Source of the DNA: G963668185 sp963668185
Lineage (GTDB): Bacteria; Chloroflexota; Dehalococcoidia; Lucifugimonadales; G963668185
NCBI GenBank assembly: GCA_963668185.1
Contig: OY764162.1
Span: forward strand, 1,860,001-1,924,000
Reading direction: 5' to 3'
Length of the DNA: 64,000 nt
The position numbers were made by a program, and so were the translations under genes. The notes under the pieces were generated by a model. That model was not told where the DNA came from. It saw nothing but the letters and a program-made list of their open reading frames with translations, and made no database searches. Shown one piece after another: positions 15,020 through 24,028 of this stretch (its first letter is position 1; each line of letters begins with the position of its first letter).

Positions 15020-17512
15020 ATGTTGACCAGAGACGCCCACAGCGACGCTTCCACCTCCAGCACGACGGGGGACACCCTGAAGCAGTTGCTTGCCGCGCTC
15101 AAGTCCGCGGGCGTCCCGGACAGCGCCGTCGAGGCGGCTATCGCTGACGTGGCCGCGAACGGCCACGCCGCCGCGCCGAGCCGCAACGGCAGCATGCCGC
15201 TGGAGCTTTCGGACAACGCCCGCACCGTTCTGGAGAAGCGTTACCTGATGAAGGACGACGGCGGGAACATCGTCGAGGCGCCCGAAGACCTTGTCCGGCG
15301 CGTCGCCTCCGCGGTCGCTAAGGGCGAGCGCCAGGAGGTCCGGCAACAGTGGGAAGACCGCTTCTACGGGCTGCTGGCCGAGCTCAAGTTCCTGCCGAAC
15401 TCTCCGACGCTCGTGAACGCGGGCACGGGCAGGGGCTGCCTGTCCGCGTGCTTCGTCGTGTCGCCCGAAGACACGCTTCCTTCGATCATGGAGTCGGCCA
15501 CGGACGCGGCGATGATAGAGAAGTGGGGCGGCGGCATCGGGTTCGGCTTCTCGATGCTGCGCCCCAAGACGGACAAGATCTCGACGACGCACGGCTTCGC
15601 GTGCGGCCCGGTGTCGGTGATGCGGCTCTACTCCGCCGTCGGCGCGACGCTCACGCAGGGGGCGTTCCGGCTGGGCGCGCACATGGGGCAGCTGAGGGAC
15701 AGCCATCCGGACGTCCAGGAGTTCATTCACTGCAAGGACGGCGACGACGCGATCCAGAACTTCAACATCTCCGTGCAGGTGACGGACGAGTTCATGCAGG
15801 CCGCCCAGGAAGGCGCCGGCTGGGACCTGGTCAACCCGCGCACCGGCGAGGTGGAGAAGACGGTCCCTGCCGCCGAGCTATGGAACGAGATATGCGAGTC
15901 GGCATGGAAGACGGGCGATCCCGGCGTCGTGTTCATGGACCGGGTATGGGATACGGCGCCGAATCCCCAGCTAGGCCGCATCGAGACTTCCAACCCGTGC
16001 GGCGAGGAGTTCCTGGAGAACTACGGCAACTGCTGCCTCGGCTCGATCAACCTGGACAGGCACGTCCGCGGCGGAGACGTGGACTGGACGGAACTGGAAA
16101 GGACGGTCCGCGCGTCGGTGCGTTTCCTGGACGACGTGATCGAGGTCAACGAGTTTCCGCTGCCGAGGCTGCGAGAGGTGAACCTCGCCACCCGGCGCAT
16201 AGGGTTGGGAGTGATGGGCTGGGCGGACATGCTGGTCCGCATGAACATTCCGTACGACTCGGACGAGGCGCTCTCGCTGGCGGACAGGCTTGGGGGCTTC
16301 ATTCTGGACACCGCGTGGGACGAGTCCGCGAAGCTGGCCGAACAGCGGGGGCCGTACCCGGAGTTCGAGGGATCGGCGCTCAAGCGGCGCGGCATGAAGC
16401 CGGTCCGCAACTCCAGCGTGGTCACGATCGCCCCGACGGGCACGATCAGCCGCATAGCGGGCTGCTCCAGCGGCATAGAGCCGCACTTCGCGATCGCGTA
16501 CTGGTCGAACGTGCTGTGGGAGGACCATGAAGGCACGAGCCAGAGGCTGCTGGACGCGCCCGCGTCGGTGTGGGAGTCGCTCCAGGAGAAGCTGGGAGAC
16601 GACGACGGCGTGAGGGCGGTGCTCGAACTGGTGGCGGACAATCCCGCGAAGGCCGAGGCGATTCTCCAAGAGCATGGAATCGACCCGTCCAGCTTCAGGA
16701 CGGCGATGGGCATCAGCCCGGAGGCGCACGTCAGGATGCAGGCGGCGTGGCAGGGTCACGTGACCAACTCCGTTTCCAAGACGATCAATCTGCCGAACAG
16801 CGCGACGATCCAGGACATCAAGGACGCTTACCAACTGGCCTGGGAGCTTGGGTGCAAGGCGGTGACGGTTTACAGGGACGGATCGAAGTCCATGCAGGTG
16901 CTGGAGACCGGCTCGGACGCCGCCGAGCAGGAGGATGAAGCCCAGGAGGGGCAGATCAGGGTGAAGCAGGCCCGGCCGCAGATGATAAGCGGATTTACGG
17001 AGCGCGTCCGCTCCGGACACGGGAACATGTACGTCACCGTGAACTTCGACGAGCAGTCCCGCCCGTTCGAGTTGTTCGCCAACGTGGGCAAGACGGGCAG
17101 CTGCGACTCCGCCCAGATCGAAGCGATAACCCGCCTGGTGTCCCTGGCGCTGAGGTCCGGAATCGAGCCCCAAGACATAGTGGACCAGATACGCGGGATC
17201 ACCTGTTGCCCGGTCTGGGATTCCGGCTCGCTGGTGCGCTCAGGGCCGGACGGCATCGCGCTGGTGCTGGACAAGCACCTGAAGGCGAGCGAGCGCGAGG
17301 GCGTCGGCGAGCAGCCTGCCTCCGGCGAAGATGTCGCGATGCAGCTGGGGTTGACGGCGTCATCGGGGCCGGCCGGGGCCGAGGTGGACGCCAACGGCGC
17401 CGGAGGGGCGGCCATCGTCACGGGATCAAGGTGCGTCCAGTGCTCGGGGCGGCTGATTCACCAGGAGGGGTGCGTGCGCTGCCTGGACTGCGGTTACACT
17501 AAGTGCGACTGA
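15020..17512 (+). CDS. nrdJ: vitamin B12-dependent (class II) ribonucleoside-diphosphate reductase
   Basis: An 830-residue adenosylcobalamin-dependent reductase that makes dNTP precursors without a need for oxygen. Features in order are L-P-N-S-P-T-L-V-N-A-G and G-C-L-S-A-C-F-V near 120-145, active-site N-P-C-G-E with C327, N-S-S-V-V-T-I-A-P-T-G-T-I-S for the phosphate-binding loop, the TSCPD region (G-K-T-G-S-C-D-S) and a C-terminal zinc-binding tail with two CxxC pairs (C-V-Q-C ... C-L-D-C-G-Y). No ATP-cone is evident at the N-terminus. AGGAG lies 11 bases before the ATG. It follows nrdR by 110 bp; a clear NrdR box was not identified by eye. Confidence 0.96.
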   Translation: MLTRDAHSDASTSSTTGDTLKQLLAALKSAGVPDSAVEAAIADVAANGHAAAPSRNGSMPLELSDNARTVLEKRYLMKDDGGNIVEAPEDLVRRVASAVAKGERQEVRQQWEDRFYGLLAELKFLPNSPTLVNAGTGRGCLSACFVVSPEDTLPSIMESATDAAMIEKWGGGIGFGFSMLRPKTDKISTTHGFACGPVSVMRLYSAVGATLTQGAFRLGAHMGQLRDSHPDVQEFIHCKDGDDAIQNFNISVQVTDEFMQAAQEGAGWDLVNPRTGEVEKTVPAAELWNEICESAWKTGDPGVVFMDRVWDTAPNPQLGRIETSNPCGEEFLENYGNCCLGSINLDRHVRGGDVDWTELERTVRASVRFLDDVIEVNEFPLPRLREVNLATRRIGLGVMGWADMLVRMNIPYDSDEALSLADRLGGFILDTAWDESAKLAEQRGPYPEFEGSALKRRGMKPVRNSSVVTIAPTGTISRIAGCSSGIEPHFAIAYWSNVLWEDHEGTSQRLLDAPASVWESLQEKLGDDDGVRAVLELVADNPAKAEAILQEHGIDPSSFRTAMGISPEAHVRMQAAWQGHVTNSVSKTINLPNSATIQDIKDAYQLAWELGCKAVTVYRDGSKSMQVLETGSDAAEQEDEAQEGQIRVKQARPQMISGFTERVRSGHGNMYVTVNFDEQSRPFELFANVGKTGSCDSAQIEAITRLVSLALRSGIEPQDIVDQIRGITCCPVWDSGSLVRSGPDGIALVLDKHLKASEREGVGEQPASGEDVAMQLGLTASSGPAGAEVDANGAGGAAIVTGSRCVQCSGRLIHQEGCVRCLDCGYTKCD

Positions 17513-17569
17513 GGCGGGGGCCTCGCTTCTTCCGGCATACCGTCACGCATTCATAAGGAGATTGATAAG

Positions 17570-18373
17570 GTGCGCATCGCCTTCATTGGCGGGGGCGTCA
17601 TGGCGGAGGCCATCATCGGCGGCATTCTGGACGCCGGGCTGGCGTCGCCGGAGGATATCGCCGTGGGCGAGCCGGTCGGCGAGCGGCGCGAGTATCTTTC
17701 CAGCCGGTACGGACTGTCGGCGCAGGAGGACAACGCCAGCGCGCTGGACGGCGCGAGCGTGGGAGTGCTTGCGGTGAAGCCGCAGTCGGCGGGGCCGGTG
17801 TTCGACGAGCTTCGAGGCTATCGGTGGGACGGCCATACCATGGTGTCGATACTCGCAGGACTCAAGCTAGAGACACTCCAAGACGGCCTGGGAACAAGCT
17901 CGGTGATCAGGGTCATGCCGAACACGCCGGCGCAGATTCGCGCGGGGATGTGCGTGTGGACCGCGGCGCCGGAGGTGTCCGACGAAGGGCGGAGCGCGAC
18001 CCGGCGCATCCTCGAAACGCTCGGCAGGGAGTTGTACGTCGAGGATGAGAAGCTCATCGACATGTCAACCGCGTTGAGCGCGAGCGGCCCGGCGTTCGTG
18101 TTCATGTTCATCGAGTCGCTGATAGACGCGGGGGTGTACATGGGGATGGCGCGCGACATGGCGCGCACGCTGGCGCTGGAGACGGTAATGGGCAGCGCGC
18201 GACTGGTCGCCGAGACCGGTCGGCATCCGGCGGACCTGAGCAACATGGTCACGTCGCCCGGCGGCACGACGGCGGAAGGGCTGCGGTCGCTGGAGGAGGA
18301 CGGATTCCGGGCGGCGGCGCTGCGGGCCGTCATCGCGGCGTACGAGAAGTCAAAGGCGCTGGGGAGCGGCTGA
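17570..18373 (+). CDS. proC: pyrroline-5-carboxylate reductase
   Basis: A 267-residue enzyme of proline biosynthesis that reduces pyrroline-5-carboxylate with NAD(P)H. The Rossmann entry is I-A-F-I-G-G-G-V-M-A-E-A-I. L-A-V-K-P-Q is the conserved strand 4, R-V-M-P-N-T-P-A is near 123, and the C-terminal signature contains S-P-G-G-T-T-A-E-G-L. The start is GTG at 17570 with AAGGAG nine bases upstream. The stop shares a base with yggT (TGATG), so the pair is translationally coupled. Confidence 0.95.
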   Translation: MRIAFIGGGVMAEAIIGGILDAGLASPEDIAVGEPVGERREYLSSRYGLSAQEDNASALDGASVGVLAVKPQSAGPVFDELRGYRWDGHTMVSILAGLKLETLQDGLGTSSVIRVMPNTPAQIRAGMCVWTAAPEVSDEGRSATRRILETLGRELYVEDEKLIDMSTALSASGPAFVFMFIESLIDAGVYMGMARDMARTLALETVMGSARLVAETGRHPADLSNMVTSPGGTTAEGLRSLEEDGFRAAALRAVIAAYEKSKALGSG

Positions 18374-18618
18374 TGTTCGGCGAGTTTGTGGGCAGGTTTG
18401 TTGATATTCTCGCAATGGCCCTGTATGCGGCCCTATTGGCGCGCGTGATCGTCTCCTGGGTAGCGCCTTCGAGCGACAACCCGATCGTGGCGGTGATCTA
18501 CCAGATCACGGAGCCGATCCTGGCGCCCATCAGGAAAGTCCTGCCGTCGTTCGGGATGATCGACTTCTCGCCGATGGTGGCGATTCTGATACTGGCCCTG
18601 ATTCAGACTGTGTTCTAG
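18373..18618 (+). CDS. yggT: YggT family membrane protein
   Basis: An 81-residue protein with two hydrophobic segments (residues about 8-28 and 60-80) around the loop S-D-N-P-I-V-A-V-I-Y-Q-I-T-E-P-I-L-A-P-I-R. That loop and the paired W-V-A-P motif define the YggT/CcdA-like family, which is often encoded beside proC, yggS or cell-division genes and is implicated in osmotic tolerance or envelope organisation in other bacteria. Here it is one base overlapped with proC. Biochemical function is unestablished. Confidence 0.9.
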   Translation: MFGEFVGRFVDILAMALYAALLARVIVSWVAPSSDNPIVAVIYQITEPILAPIRKVLPSFGMIDFSPMVAILILALIQTVF

Positions 18619-18741
18619 GGTTCCCACGGGGTACCGATCGCGCCGGCCACGAGTCTCACAACGTGAGGCCCTGGATTCTTCACTTCGTTCGGAATGACAG
18701 CAGACGGGGCGCGTTGGCTGCGCCCCTGTCGCGAGGCGGCG
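18619..18741. other. short spacer with a degenerate repeat fragment
   Basis: It contains CTCACAACGTGAG (a small hairpin) and a diverged copy of the dispersed hairpin (CTGGATTCTTCACTTCGTTCGGAATGACAG, arms imperfect). It lies between convergent yggT and the permease operon and may help terminate both. Confidence 0.4.
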
Positions 18742-19761
18742 CTAGGTCTGGCCGCGGAGTCGTGGATCCAGTAGGTCCCTGAGGCCGTCTCCCAGCAAGT
18801 TGATGCCGAGAACGACGAGCGTCACCGCCACGCCGGGGAAGAATGCGAGCCAAGGCGCCTGATAGATGAACAGCTGCCCCGTTGTAGACAGCATTCCGCC
18901 CCAGGACGCGTTGGGCGGGGGAATGCCGTAGCCCAGGAAGCTCAGCGTGGCCTCGCTGAGGATCGCGCCACCCATGCCGAGAGTGGCGAGGGTGATCGCG
19001 GGAGCCATGACGTTCGGGGTAATGTGCCTGCCCATTATCCGGAACCCGGTGGCTCCGAGCGCGCGGGCGGCGTCCACGTACTGCTGCTCTTTGATGACGA
19101 GGGCAGCGGACCGGATGATGCGGGCGTACCACGCAATGTTCACCACTCCCAGGGAGAGGATGATCTTGAACATGGCCCATTGGTCGGTGTCGAGACCCAA
19201 ACGGTCAAAGCCCGGCGGCGGACTGTGGCCCAGCAGAGTGACGACCACAATCAGGACGATCAGCGTCGGAAAGGTCAGCCACGCGTCCACTATCCGCTGG
19301 ATTGCGGTATCGGCCGCTCCTCCCAGCCAAGCGGAGAGGATGCCGACCAACGTACCCAGCCCGACTCCCAGGGCGACGGCGCCAACGGCAACTATCACCG
19401 ACACCCGGGCCCCGTGAATAATCCGGCTCAGGACGTCGCGCCCAACGTTGTCCAGGCCGAAGGGGTGAAACGGTACGATGCTGGGCCCGGGAATCACCAT
19501 GGTCCCGGACGACACGATCATCATTCCTTCTATGCGCTCCAGGCGCTCGGTGTGCGCTTCGTTCACGCCTTCGGGGGCGATCAAAGTGGAGAAAATGCCG
19601 GTGATCATGAAGAAGGTGAGAATGATCAGGCCCAGCGTGGCCAGCGGCTTTGTCTTCACCAACTGGATCCACAGATCGATCCACCACGGCCAGGTCCTAC
19701 GGCGAAGAGACACCATCTCCTCATGAGTAGGTCCGGCGGTTGTTCTTATGTTCTGGTCCAT
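18742..19761 (-). CDS. ABC transporter permease, DppC/OppC type
   Basis: A 339-residue inner-membrane permease of the dipeptide/oligopeptide/nickel family. One TM segment near 40-62 is followed by an extracytoplasmic stretch ending H-P-F-G-L-D-N-V-G-R-D-V-L-S-R-I-I-H-G-A-R, the DppC-family landmark. Four more TM segments follow. The EAA loop for ATPase contact reads Y-V-D-A-A-R-A-L-G-A-T-G-F-R-I-M-G-R-H-I. The C-terminus L-G-D-G-L-R-D-L-L-D-P-R is also typical. It follows the unusual DppB homologue by 16 bp and should form the heterodimeric channel with it. No ATPase genes occur in the window. Confidence 0.92.
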   Translation of the reverse strand: MDQNIRTTAGPTHEEMVSLRRRTWPWWIDLWIQLVKTKPLATLGLIILTFFMITGIFSTLIAPEGVNEAHTERLERIEGMMIVSSGTMVIPGPSIVPFHPFGLDNVGRDVLSRIIHGARVSVIVAVGAVALGVGLGTLVGILSAWLGGAADTAIQRIVDAWLTFPTLIVLIVVVTLLGHSPPPGFDRLGLDTDQWAMFKIILSLGVVNIAWYARIIRSAALVIKEQQYVDAARALGATGFRIMGRHITPNVMAPAITLATLGMGGAILSEATLSFLGYGIPPPNASWGGMLSTTGQLFIYQAPWLAFFPGVAVTLVVLGINLLGDGLRDLLDPRLRGQT

Positions 19762-19777
19762 GACTTGCTTGCTACCT

Positions 19778-21763
19778 CTATTCGTAGCGAATCCTCGGAT
19801 CCAGCCAGCCGTAGGTCAGATCGACGATCAGGTTGGAGACGATGATGAAGAACGAAAGGAAGAACACGATGCCTTGAACAAGCGTGTAGTCCCTGGTGCT
19901 GGTGCCCTCAACGAGGATTCTTCCCAAGCCCGGAATGTTGAATATCCGCTCGATTACGACCTGGTTGCCCAGCAGGAACGGAATCTGCATCCCAACGATC
20001 GTGATCACAGGGATCATCGCGTTCTTCAGGGCGTGCCGCGAGATGATCATCCTCTCCTGCAAGCCCTTGGACCACGCCGTGCGGATGTAGTCCTGGCGCA
20101 GCACTTCCAGCATCATCGAGCGCGTCATTCTCATGACGCTGGCCGATCCGAAAATCCCGGCCACGGCAACCGGCAGCGCGAAGAAGAGCAGGTTCTTCAC
20201 CGGGCTTTCGTTGAATCCCACGTACTCAAGCGGAGGTGAAAAGTCCAGCCAGATTGCGGGGAATACGAGAATGAGAGTGGCCAGCCAGAAGGAAGGCACG
20301 GCCAGGCCGAAGATGGCGATGAATCTGCCAAGATAGTCGGCGACCGTGTCCTGGCGCACGGCGGACAGAACGCCGAGCGGAATGGCGACGGCCGTTGACA
20401 CGACAACGGTCATGATCATTAGCTGGAGCGTGGGAGGGAACGCGCGGGCGAGGTCCGCCCAGACCGAGCGGTTGCCCAGAATCGTCGTCCCCCAGTCGCC
20501 GCCGAGCACTCCCCATTGCCAGATCCTGTCGGAAGTAGCCCCATACAGGCGTACCTTGCCTTGAGATGTGATCTTGATTGAGAAGTCCCGCACCGGCCTA
20601 TTGAGCGATTCCTCGACGAAATCCGTGCCCACTCGCCGGCTTATCAGGCTGCTCATTCGCTCCCAGGTGAGGCCGCCGTCCAACGTTCTCAGGATATTGT
20701 TGCCTGAGGTCGAAGCGAACCCGGCGGTCTGACCCGTTTCTTCCTCGATCACACCGAACGCGATTGCGTTGATGTCGCTGCCAACTGTCCGCAACTCGCC
20801 GTTGTCTCCGGCGTAGGTCAGTTCCTTCTCCTGCCATGTCAGGCCGCCGTCCACGCTGTTGAGGGCGAGGCCGCCGGCGCCGACGACCCACACGTTGGCA
20901 GAGTTGTCGATGCCGATCGCGAGGAGGTCGTTCGAGGTATCCAGAGGCTCCGACGCCCAGGTCCCGCCGCCGTCGCGAGTGGTGAGCAGGACTCCGCCAC
21001 GGCCCACGGCGAATCCGGTCGCGCCGTCGTCCATCAACGTGACGGCGACGAGATCGCTATCCACGCCACTGTCAACGCTCTGCCACGTCACGCCGCCGTC
21101 CGAGGTCATCAGAATCGTGCCCTCAGCGCCGACAATCACCCCGTTCTCAAAGTCGGCGAAATCGACTGCCAGAAGGCGCGCAGTTGTGCCGCTGTCCTGT
21201 GGTCCGAAGGTGCTGAAGGTCTGCTGGCCTTCGTGACGTCTGAAACCGCCTTCGGGGCTGTAGAGGACGGTTCCTTCGTCGCCAACCACCCAGACGTTGT
21301 CTTCGTCCCCGTAGGTTACGGAGTTGAGCACGATATCGTCCAGGTGGAATGCTGTCCAGACCTGGCCGGCGTCCTTGGTGCCCCAAATGAACTTGCCGCC
21401 GATGCCGATGCCCTTGGCGGTAGTTATGAAATCCAGGGAGTCGATCGGCTCGGTGTGGATGCGGCCGGCGGGCTTCCAGGAGTTGCCGTCGTCCTTGGAC
21501 TGGTAAACGGCTCCGTCCTGAACGGGCCAGCCGAACACGAACTTCATGTACTGGACCAGGAACGGGTCCTTCAGGCCGACCTTTGCCCTGGCGATCTCGA
21601 GGCCTTCCTTGGAGTCCGCGAGGCTGACGCCACCCCTGGACTCGCGGAGCGCCTGCATGACCGCGTCGCCCGGCATGACCCTGAGCAGGGCGGCGACGAT
21701 CAGGGACGCGATTAGCAGAGTGGGGAATATGAGCAGGAGTCGCCTAACGGCGTATTGACCCAT
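19778..21763 (-). CDS. ABC transporter permease, DppB type, with inserted Asp-box beta-propeller
   Basis: A 661-residue protein, twice the usual 310-340. Residues 1-80 are a standard DppB N-terminus (TM1, then R-V-M-P-G-D-A and L-K-D-P-F-L-V-Q-Y-M-K-F-V-F-G). Residues 422-661 are the rest of a normal permease (G-D-W-G-T-T-I-L, four or more TM segments, EAA loop Y-I-R-T-A-W-S-K-G-L, end L-D-P-R-I-R-Y-E). Between them, about 340 residues carry six Asp-box repeats: D-D-G-N-S-W, D-A-G-Q-V-W, D-G-G-V-T-W, D-G-G-G-T-W, and D-G-G-L-T-W twice, with V-W-V-V-G and G-x-E-G-T-I-L strands as in BNR/YCF48-like propellers. By topology the insert is extracytoplasmic. AAGGA precedes the ATG. The frame is continuous with no sign of assembly error. 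Confidence 0.9.
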   Translation of the reverse strand: MGQYAVRRLLLIFPTLLIASLIVAALLRVMPGDAVMQALRESRGGVSLADSKEGLEIARAKVGLKDPFLVQYMKFVFGWPVQDGAVYQSKDDGNSWKPAGRIHTEPIDSLDFITTAKGIGIGGKFIWGTKDAGQVWTAFHLDDIVLNSVTYGDEDNVWVVGDEGTVLYSPEGGFRRHEGQQTFSTFGPQDSGTTARLLAVDFADFENGVIVGAEGTILMTSDGGVTWQSVDSGVDSDLVAVTLMDDGATGFAVGRGGVLLTTRDGGGTWASEPLDTSNDLLAIGIDNSANVWVVGAGGLALNSVDGGLTWQEKELTYAGDNGELRTVGSDINAIAFGVIEEETGQTAGFASTSGNNILRTLDGGLTWERMSSLISRRVGTDFVEESLNRPVRDFSIKITSQGKVRLYGATSDRIWQWGVLGGDWGTTILGNRSVWADLARAFPPTLQLMIMTVVVSTAVAIPLGVLSAVRQDTVADYLGRFIAIFGLAVPSFWLATLILVFPAIWLDFSPPLEYVGFNESPVKNLLFFALPVAVAGIFGSASVMRMTRSMMLEVLRQDYIRTAWSKGLQERMIISRHALKNAMIPVITIVGMQIPFLLGNQVVIERIFNIPGLGRILVEGTSTRDYTLVQGIVFFLSFFIIVSNLIVDLTYGWLDPRIRYE

Positions 21764-21816
21764 GTCGTTCCTTCAACCGATTCGAAGTCTCGGAACCCTG
21801 GCTTTCGTTGGTACCT

Positions 21817-21854
21817 GAGCCGCGCCGCAACACTGGTTATGTGCGGCGCGGCTC
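21817..21854 (-). terminator. strong hairpin between binding-protein gene and permease gene
   Basis: A perfect 13-bp stem (GAGCCGCGCCGCA at 21817-21829 against TGCGGCGCGGCTC at 21842-21854) with a 12-nt loop lies in the 119-bp gap. There is no U-run, so it is more likely a 3'-stabilising or partial-termination hairpin that lets the binding lipoprotein be expressed above the permeases, as in other ABC importer operons. Confidence 0.65.
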
Positions 21855-21882
21855 GAAATTGCTCAGTGGAGCTTTCAGCTCG

Positions 21883-23811
21883 CTACTGGGTTGCCATCCG
21901 ATCTCTGGACGGAGCGTCCTCGCTCATCCACATCTGGAGAACCATGTCCCCAGGGTTGGACTGCAAGTGCGGACCGGGGTTCTGGACCCACTCAGGGAAG
22001 AGCGAGTTGTTGGTCCAGTTGGGAACGATCCACGTGTACTGCTTCTCTGCGAGGTAGATCTGCATCTGATCGTAGATCGCGCGCCTCTTTACGGGGTCGA
22101 GCTCCTTGCGACCGGCCAGGATCCACTCGTCAAGCTGCGGGTCGTTGACGTTCAGACGGTTGGTGGTGGACTCGCTGTAGAACCTGTTGTAGAAGAGGTC
22201 GTCCGGGTCCAGCCAGCCGCTGTTGTAGCCAATGATCGCTTCGGTGTCGAAGTTGCCGGTCACGATCTGGTCCGACCACTCCTCGTTGTTGAGGATGATC
22301 AGCTCGACGTCCATCCCGAGGTACCTCTCCCAGTCGGAAGCGGTGCGCTCGGAAGCGTCCTGGAGCGCCTTTTCAAGGTTCCATCCGATCAGGGTGGTCT
22401 TGAAGGGCTCATCCGGATTCATGCCGAGCTCCACCATGGCCTCACTAAGGAGCCTCTTCGCCTCGTCGAAGTCGAAGGTTGGCTCCGGGAAGTTCTTGTA
22501 GAACTTCTGGCCAAGCTCGGAAAGTCCCTCGGTGGGCACGAACCAGGGGTTGTCGTGCGCGAAGTCACGCGACGGCTGGATGCCGCCGGTGATGAGGCAC
22601 CACGCCTCGCAGGAGATGTCGTTGATCAGCGCGACGGCGTGCCGCAGCTTCTCATTGTTCCAGGGCGGCCTGTCCTGCTTACCGCCGTAGATGTAGTTGG
22701 TGTACGGCCCGCCGCCCGCCACTACGTAGTGAGCGGTGAGGTCAGGCCGGTCTTTCAAGGCTACGAGGTGGTCCGGCAGAGCGCTCCAGAAGCCCCAGTA
22801 GTAGAGGGCCGGGCCAACATCGAGGTTGCCGGAGCGGTACATGGCCATCTTGGCCGCGTCGTCCTCAGTGATCACGATCTCGATCTGATCGACGTAAGGC
22901 AGCGCTTCGCCGGTGACGCCGTTCTCGCCGCGGAAGTAGTCGTGGTTCTTGTTCCAGACCATCTTCACGCCCTGCTCGTACCAGCCCGCCATCCAGGGGC
23001 CGGTGCCGATCTGGGCGGCGTGGGACTCATAAGACCCGAAGTCTTCCAAGACCTCAGGGGCGTCCACCCGGTAAACGGGCTTGGAGATGATGGTCATAAA
23101 GGGAGCGAAGGGCTCCGCGAACTTCATCTGGACCGTGTAGTCGTCGAGCGCGACAACTTCCGAGATCGGCCCGAGCGTGCCGGACCTTGGGCTGTCGGGC
23201 GAGAGGTGCCGGTTGAAGCTGAACACGACGTCCGAGGCGACCATCTCGCGGCCGCTGACCGGCTCGACGTTGTGGAACTTCACGCCCTGGCGCAGGGTCC
23301 ACGTGAGGGTTACGTCGTCCTCGAAGACCCAGTCGGTTGCCAACTCAGGCAGGGGGAGCAGGTTGCTCACCTCCAGGGGGTCTTCCCTGTACCAGTGCGT
23401 GAGAGAGTCGTGGCTCACGGACGACGGGTACGTGGAGCTTCCGGGTTGGTCAGGGTCGAAGTTCCGTGTGTCGAGGCCCGGGGCGCGGTACTGCCCGCCG
23501 GGGATGGGATCGCCAATGGGAGGAGTGATGCGTGAAACGGTGGAGTCCAACGCTTCCGCGTCGGCGGTCTCGTCCACGGTTTCCTCAGCCACGGTCTCAT
23601 CGTCCGCAGCGTCGTCCATGGTTTCCTCGGCCACGGCGTCATCGTCCGCAGCGTCGTCCATGGTTTCCTCGGCCACGGCGTCGTCCTCGGTCGTGTCGGT
23701 TGTGGCCGCCGTTGTGTCGGGCTCATCTTCTTCGGCGGCGCAAGCGGCCACGAAGAGGGCAAGCACTGCCAACGCAGCCAGCAGCACGGTCAGTCTTGAC
23801 AGACTAAGCAT
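21883..23811 (-). CDS. family 5 extracellular solute-binding lipoprotein (peptide/nickel/opine type)
   Basis: A 642-residue SBP_bac_5 protein. The signal peptide ends in the lipobox V-A-A-C with C24, giving a membrane-anchored lipoprotein. It is followed by a roughly 65-residue acidic Asp/Glu/Ala/Thr linker built from a 14-residue repeat (A-E-E-T-M-D-D-A-A-D-D). The binding fold begins near 90 with L-A-T-D-W-V-F-E-D, W-T-L-R-Q-G-V-K-F-H-N and D-V-V-F-S-F-N-R-H, the family signature. Of three adjacent candidate starts, ATG 23811 has GAGGAG six bases upstream. It leads the operon with the two permeases. The ligand is unknown; large SBP_bac_5 proteins bind peptides and other compounds. Confidence 0.92.
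   Translation of the reverse strand: MLSLSRLTVLLAALAVLALFVAACAAEEDEPDTTAATTDTTEDDAVAEETMDDAADDDAVAEETMDDAADDETVAEETVDETADAEALDSTVSRITPPIGDPIPGGQYRAPGLDTRNFDPDQPGSSTYPSSVSHDSLTHWYREDPLEVSNLLPLPELATDWVFEDDVTLTWTLRQGVKFHNVEPVSGREMVASDVVFSFNRHLSPDSPRSGTLGPISEVVALDDYTVQMKFAEPFAPFMTIISKPVYRVDAPEVLEDFGSYESHAAQIGTGPWMAGWYEQGVKMVWNKNHDYFRGENGVTGEALPYVDQIEIVITEDDAAKMAMYRSGNLDVGPALYYWGFWSALPDHLVALKDRPDLTAHYVVAGGGPYTNYIYGGKQDRPPWNNEKLRHAVALINDISCEAWCLITGGIQPSRDFAHDNPWFVPTEGLSELGQKFYKNFPEPTFDFDEAKRLLSEAMVELGMNPDEPFKTTLIGWNLEKALQDASERTASDWERYLGMDVELIILNNEEWSDQIVTGNFDTEAIIGYNSGWLDPDDLFYNRFYSESTTNRLNVNDPQLDEWILAGRKELDPVKRRAIYDQMQIYLAEKQYTWIVPNWTNNSLFPEWVQNPGPHLQSNPGDMVLQMWMSEDAPSRDRMATQ
23609..23692. repeat. 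42-bp in-frame tandem repeat within the binding-protein linker
   Basis: GCGTCGTCCATGG recurs at 23609 and 23651 with a 42-bp period and near identity, plus a more diverged upstream copy. It encodes the 14-residue acidic linker repeat, so linker length could vary between strains by slippage or recombination. Confidence 0.75.
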
Positions 23812-24028
23812 CATCAACTCCTCGCCGTTGAGAGTGGGCTATTGCGCTTGGCGGGCGCAACTTTACCCCATATTCGGGCGCACTATTCCACCACCCATTG
23901 ATAATGTCAAGTTTGTGAAAGATTTCTCAGATTAGTGGATTGTGGGGGCGGGAGCTCTGACGCGCTCTTGTGGGGGTGCGGTACTGCTAGAATGCGCTCT
24001 CTACGGTTACGGCCAAGGAGGCTGCGAT

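Noticed and set aside
19778..21763. Chimeric assembly as the explanation for the propeller inside the permease
   Set aside because: The frame stays open for 661 codons, the permease halves join cleanly, and there is no repeat at either junction; still listed as something to verify with reads.
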